A DNA stretch of 64,000 bases from Thalassobellus sp050294475. GTDB lineage: Bacteria > Bacteroidota > Bacteroidia > Flavobacteriales > Flavobacteriaceae. This document shows, one piece after another, positions 59,538-64,000 of this stretch; the first letter of the stretch is position 1, and each line of letters starts with the position of its first letter. The translations under genes and the position numbers were made by a program. The notes below the pieces were generated by a model that saw only the letters and a list, made by a program, of their open reading frames with translations, did no database searches and had not been told where the DNA came from. The DNA is taken from NCBI GenBank assembly GCA_050294475.1, contig JBNKOE010000024.1:186001-250000 (forward strand), written 5' to 3'.

Positions 59538-59789
59538 ATGAAAAACATTCAATGCAAAATGTTTGGTCACGACTTTCGTGTATCAAGAAATGTGACCTAC
59601 CATGTTAAAGAATACACCTGTAAAAACTGTAAAAAAGAACTTACTACAAACAGCAGTGGAAAATTAACAGAACTAACTCCTAAGTTTAAAGAAATAAACA
59701 ATGCTTTAGAGCGTATTCATCATAAGCGCAAAATTAGAGCTAAAGAACTAGCTATTAATAGTAGTGAATTATTAGTTTTTAGTCATTAA
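59538..59789 (+). CDS. Small zinc-ribbon protein, copy 2
   Basis: This 83-residue paralog of the preceding gene has IQCKMFGHDFRVSRNV, then TYHVKEYTCKNCKKELTTNS and ELTPKFKEINN with ALERIHHKRKIRAKE. The Cys positions are C, C-x2-C. It lacks the eight-residue N-terminal extension of copy 1. The two form a tandem duplication. The gene's stop overlaps the convergent thiL stop by four bases. Function is unknown; the short size and basic tail suggest nucleic acid or protein binding. Confidence 0.72.
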   Translation: MKNIQCKMFGHDFRVSRNVTYHVKEYTCKNCKKELTTNSSGKLTELTPKFKEINNALERIHHKRKIRAKELAINSSELLVFSH

Positions 59790-60826
59790 ATATTCTTCCA
59801 ACCTTGTGCCTTAATAGGTATTTTAGTATCAGCTCTCGTTACTAAATCTATACCTGCATTTGCTTCTTTTATAAAACCAATTACTGTGAAATTTGGATTT
59901 GCTTTAATTTTTGGAAAATCTGCTTGAGAAATAGTAAATAATAACTCGTAATCCTCTCCGCCATTTAAAGCCACAGTGGTACTATCAATATTAAATTCTT
60001 CGCAAACAGAAATAACTTGCGGATCTAATGGAATTTTAGCTTCATACAAATCGCAACCAACATTACTTTGTTTACATAAATGTATAATTTCAGACGACAA
60101 ACCATCACTAATATCAATCATAGATGTAGGTTTAACGTCTAAATCTTTCAACAAATTAACAATATCTTTACGAGCTTCTGGTTTTAATTGACGCTCAATT
60201 AAATAAGAATACGGCTCTAAATCTGGTTGATTATTAGGATTTACTTTATAAACTTCTTTTTCACGTTCTAGTATTTGCAAACCCATATAAGCAGCTCCTA
60301 AATCGCCAGAAACAACAAGCAAATCATTAATTTTAGCTCCATTTCTATAAACCTCATTATCTTGTTCAACTTCACCAATAGCTGTAACAGAAATTATTAA
60401 TCCAGTGGTAGAAGATGTTGTATCTCCACCAACAACATCAATATTATAAATACCCGCAGCAGTTTCAATTCCTGCATACAAATCTTCAAGTGCTTCAAGT
60501 GGAAACCTATTAGAAACAGCTATAGAAACCGTTATTTGAGTTGCCTTAGCATTCATAGCATATACATCAGAAAGATTTACCACGACCGCTTTATATCCTA
60601 AGTGTTTTAAGGGCACATAACTTAAATCAAAATGTACACCTTCAATAAGTAAATCGGTAGTTACAACAAGTTTCTTTTTATTAAATTCTAAAACAGCAGC
60701 ATCATCACCAATACCTTTTATTGTAGAGCTATGCTTTATCTTAAAATTTTTAGTTAAATGATCTATTAGTCCAAATTCTCCTAAATCACTCAATTGTGTC
60801 CGTTGTTGATTTTTATCTTCTATCAT
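59786..60826 (-). CDS. thiL: Thiamine-monophosphate kinase
   Basis: ThiL phosphorylates thiamine monophosphate to the cofactor TPP. The 346 residues include IKGIGDDAAVLEF, TTDLLIEGVHFDL, VVNLSDVYAMNAK, VVGGDTTSS and IDISDGLSSEI with LNGGEDYELLFT, which build the ATP and substrate sites (PurM-like fold). It links with the thiamine uptake operon at 10771-14258. The -7 box lies four bases before its ATG, so the mRNA is probably leaderless. Confidence 0.96.
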   Translation of the reverse strand: MIEDKNQQRTQLSDLGEFGLIDHLTKNFKIKHSSTIKGIGDDAAVLEFNKKKLVVTTDLLIEGVHFDLSYVPLKHLGYKAVVVNLSDVYAMNAKATQITVSIAVSNRFPLEALEDLYAGIETAAGIYNIDVVGGDTTSSTTGLIISVTAIGEVEQDNEVYRNGAKINDLLVVSGDLGAAYMGLQILEREKEVYKVNPNNQPDLEPYSYLIERQLKPEARKDIVNLLKDLDVKPTSMIDISDGLSSEIIHLCKQSNVGCDLYEAKIPLDPQVISVCEEFNIDSTTVALNGGEDYELLFTISQADFPKIKANPNFTVIGFIKEANAGIDLVTRADTKIPIKAQGWKNI

Positions 60827-60830
60827 GCTG

Positions 60831-60838
60831 CAAAAATA
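60831..60838 (-). promoter_or_regulatory. -7 box of thiL, leaderless context
   Basis: On the minus strand TATTTTTG (60838-60831) ends four bases before the ATG (60826), the same spacing as at uppP (2853-2860/2865). A TTG lies only 14 bases upstream of it, which is shorter than ideal. Confidence 0.4.
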
Positions 60839-60979
60839 AGAAGCTTATTTTACAAACGCGTAATTTTTAGTAATTATGCTATTAATTGAATTCTATTTAC
60901 GATAACAATAGATAAACAGTGGCTTTTCAATCTATAACAAAAACCTATTAAACCATATACTAATATAATGTTAGGATGT

Positions 60980-61010
60980 ATGGAAATCCATGACTTATAT
61001 TGTATATTTG
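60980..61010 (+). promoter_or_regulatory. Promoter region of the suf operon with palindrome
   Basis: TATATTTG at 61003-61010 is the -7 box, 32 bases before the ATG. ATGGAAATCCAT (60980-60991) is a perfect short inverted repeat in the -35 area, where a regulator could bind. No iscR-like gene is nearby in the window. Confidence 0.4.
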
Positions 61011-61042
61011 CAGTCTATTTAGACAAAATCTAATTAAAGATT

Positions 61043-61372
61043 ATGATAAAAGTTTCTGATACAGCTAAGAAAAAAATCATTGAGCTTATGCAAGATGACG
61101 GCTATAACCCAACCGAAGATTTTGTTCGCGTTGGTGTTAAAAGTGGTGGTTGTTCTGGTTTGTCTTACGATTTAAAGTTTGACAAAGAAAATAATGAAGG
61201 TGATAAAGTATTTGAAGATAATGGTGTAAAAATTATTGTTGACAAAAAAAGCTTTTTATACTTAGTAGGTACAACTTTAGAATATTCTGGGGGATTAAAC
61301 GGAACAGGTTTTGTTTTTAATAACCCTAACGCAAACCGCACTTGCGGATGTGGAGAATCGTTTTCATTATAA
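61043..61372 (+). CDS. HesB/IscA/SufA-family iron-sulfur carrier
   Basis: This A-type carrier delivers Fe-S clusters. The 109 residues have the three conserved Cys: SGGCSGLSYDLKF (first) and RTCGCGESF (C-x-C at the end). It starts the suf operon, 15 bases before sufB. Whether it is best named SufA or IscA cannot be told from sequence. Length is normal. Confidence 0.94.
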   Translation: MIKVSDTAKKKIIELMQDDGYNPTEDFVRVGVKSGGCSGLSYDLKFDKENNEGDKVFEDNGVKIIVDKKSFLYLVGTTLEYSGGLNGTGFVFNNPNANRTCGCGESFSL

Positions 61373-61387
61373 AAAATAAAAAGCATT

Positions 61388-62836
61388 ATGTCGAAGTATA
61401 CCGAAGATGATTTACGCGAAGAGCTTAAAACAAAAGAATACGAATACGGTTTTTATACCGATATTGAATCTGATACATTTCCTATTGGTTTAAATGAAGA
61501 TATAGTTCGAGCAATTTCCAAAAAGAAAGAAGAACCAGAATGGATGACAAAATGGAGACTGGAAGCCTTTAAAGCATGGAAAGAAATGTTGGAGCCTGAT
61601 TGGGCAAATGTACATTACCAAAAACCAGATTTTCAAGCTATTTCTTATTACTCTGCGCCTAACAGCAAACCAAAATATGATAGTTTAGACGAAGTTGATC
61701 CAGAATTACTAGACACCTTTGCAAAACTGGGAATTTCTTTGGACGAACAAAAAAAATTAGCTGGCGTTGCTATGGATGTTGTTGTAGACTCGGTTTCTGT
61801 TGCTACAACGTTCAAAAAAACATTAGGAGAGAAAGGCATTATTTTTATGAGCATTTCGGAAGCTATTAAAGAGCATCCAGAACTTGTAAAAAAATATTTA
61901 GGAACGGTTGTTCCTCAAAAAGATAATTTTTATGCGGCTTTAAATTCTGCTGTATTTAGCGATGGATCTTTTTGCTACATTCCAAAAGGTGTTAAATGTC
62001 CAATGGAATTATCAACCTATTTTAGAATCAATCAAGCAGGTACTGGCCAGTTTGAAAGAACACTCGTAATTGCAGATAAAGGCAGTTATGTAAGTTACCT
62101 TGAAGGCTGTACAGCACCAAGTAGAGATGAAAATCAATTACACGCTGCGGTTGTAGAATTAATTGCTTTAGACGATGCCGAAATTAAATATTCAACCGTA
62201 CAAAACTGGTATCCTGGAAATTCCGAAGGTAAAGGTGGTGTTTACAACTTTGTAACAAAAAGAGGTTTATGCGAAAAAAATGCTAAAATTTCATGGACGC
62301 AAGTTGAAACAGGAAGTGCTGTTACTTGGAAATATCCATCATGTGTATTAAAAGGCGATAATTCGGTAGGAGAATTTTACTCTATTGCCGTAACAAACAA
62401 TTACCAACAAGCAGATACTGGAACAAAAATGATTCATTTGGGAAAAAACACCAAATCGACCATTATCTCTAAAGGTATTTCAGCAGGAAAATCACAAAAT
62501 AGCTACAGAGGTTTAGTAAAAATTAGCCCAAATGCAGATAATGCCCGTAACTTTTCGCAATGCGATAGTTTATTAATGGGTAACGAATGTGGTGCACATA
62601 CATTTCCATATATTGAAGCTAAAAACAAATCGGCTAAAATAGAACACGAGGCAACCACTAGTAAAATTGGTGAAGATCAAATTTTTTATTGCAATCAGCG
62701 TGGTATCGATACAGAAAAAGCGATTGCCTTAATTGTAAATGGCTTTAGTAAAGAAGTACTAAATAAACTTCCAATGGAATTTGCAGTTGAAGCTCAAAAA
62801 TTATTAGAAATAAGTTTAGAAGGTAGCGTAGGTTAA
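61388..62836 (+). CDS. sufB: Fe-S cluster assembly protein SufB
   Basis: SufB is the scaffold of the SufBCD complex. The 482 residues contain GVAMDVVVDSVSV, AVFSDGSFCYIPKGVKCPME, YLEGCTAPSRDENQLHAAVV and QCDSLLMGNECGAHTFPYIE, which match the core beta-helix and cluster-binding region. A lipoprotein gene lies between it and sufC, which is unusual. Confidence 0.97.
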   Translation: MSKYTEDDLREELKTKEYEYGFYTDIESDTFPIGLNEDIVRAISKKKEEPEWMTKWRLEAFKAWKEMLEPDWANVHYQKPDFQAISYYSAPNSKPKYDSLDEVDPELLDTFAKLGISLDEQKKLAGVAMDVVVDSVSVATTFKKTLGEKGIIFMSISEAIKEHPELVKKYLGTVVPQKDNFYAALNSAVFSDGSFCYIPKGVKCPMELSTYFRINQAGTGQFERTLVIADKGSYVSYLEGCTAPSRDENQLHAAVVELIALDDAEIKYSTVQNWYPGNSEGKGGVYNFVTKRGLCEKNAKISWTQVETGSAVTWKYPSCVLKGDNSVGEFYSIAVTNNYQQADTGTKMIHLGKNTKSTIISKGISAGKSQNSYRGLVKISPNADNARNFSQCDSLLMGNECGAHTFPYIEAKNKSAKIEHEATTSKIGEDQIFYCNQRGIDTEKAIALIVNGFSKEVLNKLPMEFAVEAQKLLEISLEGSVG

Positions 62837-62847
62837 ATTTAATTAAA

Positions 62848-63249
62848 ATGAAAAAAACACTAATTCTACTTGTTTTAATTATGGCAATTTTAAGTTGCAA
62901 AAACGAAACGAAATCTGATGCAACAAAAACAACGGATAGTTCTAATCAAAATGATGAATTAACCTTACTAAAAGGTGAATTTATATTTTATGGTGATGCG
63001 GCAGTATTACAAGCTTATAATGAAATTTACGGAGTTTACATTACTGATAAAATGCTAGAACTAAACAAACAAGCAGACCAATACAAAAAATTACCTACCG
63101 ATATGGTTAAAGTTGAAATAAAAGGAAAAATTTCAACTCAAAAAGATGATAAAATTCTTTGGGATAAAAAAGTTGAAATTGTTGAAATATTAAATGTATC
63201 AGCATCAAATCAAAAAGATAATAACGTAGTTAAATTAGGAGAACAATAA
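62848..63249 (+). CDS. Lipoprotein inserted in the suf operon, NlpE-C-like
   Basis: The 133-residue lipoprotein has lipobox AILSC (Cys at 17) and a Lys/Thr/Ser-rich linker. The folded part (about 40-120) reads LKGEFIFYGDAAVLQAYNEI then YGVYITDKMLELNKQADQY and VKVEIKGKIS with KKVEIVEILNV. This resembles the C-terminal OB-like domain of NlpE and related lipoproteins (GxFxYxADAAxLxxC type). It starts 11 bases after sufB and ends one base before sufC, so it is in the operon. A cytoplasmic Fe-S role is unlikely for a lipoprotein. An envelope stress or metal sensing role is only a guess. Confidence 0.75.
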   Translation: MKKTLILLVLIMAILSCKNETKSDATKTTDSSNQNDELTLLKGEFIFYGDAAVLQAYNEIYGVYITDKMLELNKQADQYKKLPTDMVKVEIKGKISTQKDDKILWDKKVEIVEILNVSASNQKDNNVVKLGEQ

Positions 63250-63250
63250 C

Positions 63251-64000
63251 ATGTTAAAAATAACAAACTTACACGCAAGTGTTGAAGATAAAGCCATTTT
63301 AAGAGGCATTAACTTAGAAGTAAAACCAGGAGAAGTACACGCTATTATGGGACCAAACGGTTCTGGAAAAAGCACATTATCTTCTGTAATTGCTGGAAAA
63401 GAAGAATATGAAGTTACTAATGGCACTATTCTTTTTAACGATGAAGATATTAACGAATTAGCTGCCGAAGAACGTGCTCACAAAGGTGTATTTTTATCAT
63501 TTCAATACCCCGTTGAAATCCCTGGAGTTTCTGTAACAAACTTTATAAAAACAGCTATTAACGAATCTCGTAAAGCAAAAGGATTAGAAGATATGCCTGC
63601 TAAAGACATGTTAAAACTAATTCGTGAAAAAGCTGAATTATTAGAAATTGACAGGAAATTTTTATCGCGTTCTTTAAACGAAGGCTTTTCTGGTGGTGAG
63701 AAAAAACGTAACGAGATTTTTCAAATGGCAATGTTAGAACCAAAATTAGCTATCCTTGACGAAACAGATTCTGGTTTAGATATAGATGCATTACGCATTG
63801 TTGCAAACGGTGTAAATAAACTTAAAAGTAAAGACAATGCGGTTATTGTTATTACACACTACCAGCGTTTATTAGACTATATCGTACCAGATTTTGTTCA
63901 CGTACTTTATAACGGACGAATCGTAAAATCTGGCGGAAAAGAATTAGCGCATGAACTTGAAGAAAAAGGATACGACTGGATTAAAGAAGAGGTAAACGCG
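63251..64000 (+). CDS. sufC: Fe-S cluster assembly ATPase SufC, cut at the window end
   Basis: SufC is the ABC-type ATPase of SufBCD. The 250 codons visible contain the Walker A motif IMGPNGSGKSTLSSV, the Q-loop region FLSFQYPVEIPGVSV, the signature LNEGFSGGEKKRNEIFQMA, Walker B LAILDETDSGLDIDA and the switch VIVITHYQRLLDY. No stop is reached. The normal family length is about 250 residues, so the stop should lie just beyond the edge. sufD and sufS probably follow. Confidence 0.96.
   Translation, partial: MLKITNLHASVEDKAILRGINLEVKPGEVHAIMGPNGSGKSTLSSVIAGKEEYEVTNGTILFNDEDINELAAEERAHKGVFLSFQYPVEIPGVSVTNFIKTAINESRKAKGLEDMPAKDMLKLIREKAELLEIDRKFLSRSLNEGFSGGEKKRNEIFQMAMLEPKLAILDETDSGLDIDALRIVANGVNKLKSKDNAVIVITHYQRLLDYIVPDFVHVLYNGRIVKSGGKELAHELEEKGYDWIKEEVNA

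Noticed and set aside
1..64000. tRNA, rRNA, transposase or phage gene
   Set aside because: None was recognised on either strand when scanning gaps between genes. Most gaps are below 300 bases and are accounted for by promoters, terminators or the riboswitch.

Overview
The window is low-GC chromosomal DNA from a Bacteroidota bacterium, almost certainly a marine-type member of Flavobacteriaceae. The evidence is direct: gliding motility genes gldD and gldE, a type IX secretion (T9SS) sorting domain on a metalloprotease, three TonB-linked outer-membrane systems, several families typical of Bacteroidota (DUF3098, DUF3127, DUF4199, DUF4301), an archaeal-type GGGP synthase, and promoters of the Bacteroidetes form TTG-N19/21-TAnnTTTG. 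No phage, transposase, CRISPR array, rRNA or tRNA gene was seen. This is mostly core genome.

Layout: 1-10.2 kb holds envelope, RNA and repair genes (end of an EamA transporter, ftsX, DUF3098, glycerate kinase, uppP-truB-TonB-like, thioredoxin-like, tag, aat, DUF3127, an orphan histidine kinase, HIT, greA). 10.3-14.6 kb holds a Rieske-like lipoprotein and a TPP-riboswitch operon on the minus strand: TonB-dependent receptor, isopenicillin-N-synthase-like oxygenase, PnuT-type transporter. 14.6-18.7 kb (minus) holds arfB, DUF4301, a relic of a NadR-like kinase, pnuC, GGGP synthase and a phosphopantetheinyl transferase. 18.8-30.8 kb holds ahcY, a structured intergenic repeat, a phytase plus TonB receptor pair, rplU-rpmA, a metal-binding lipoprotein, and the gldD-gldE-ssb-mutY block. 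30.5-36.7 kb holds HU, a 30-residue basic protein, RNase E/G, a zinc metallopeptidase, an aldo-keto reductase, an OmpA lipoprotein and exonuclease III. 37-46.4 kb holds a giant outer-membrane protein and a heavy-metal efflux operon in which the RND pump is fused to its TolC-like channel. 46.4-58.1 kb holds an M28 peptidase, sdhCAB, a T9SS metzincin, aminopeptidase P, aspartate kinase divergent from an ACT-domain protein, and a CoA-disulfide-reductase/rhodanese fusion. 58.3-64 kb holds a hydrolase, twin small zinc-ribbon proteins, thiL and the start of the suf operon (sufA-like, sufB, a lipoprotein, sufC).

The parts that look least described are: (i) the thiamine-riboswitch operon carrying an Fe(II)/2-oxoglutarate-type oxygenase where other Bacteroidetes carry thiamine pyrophosphokinase; (ii) tandem terminator-like hairpins filling the greA leader; (iii) a DUF3127 OB-fold-like protein ending in the same DDLPF tip as SSB; (iv) an ACT-domain protein divergent from aspartate kinase across a shared set of inverted repeats; (v) a broken NadR-like kinase between pnuC and DUF4301; and (vi) structured intergenic repeats. 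All functional statements rest on reading the sequence; no database search was run.
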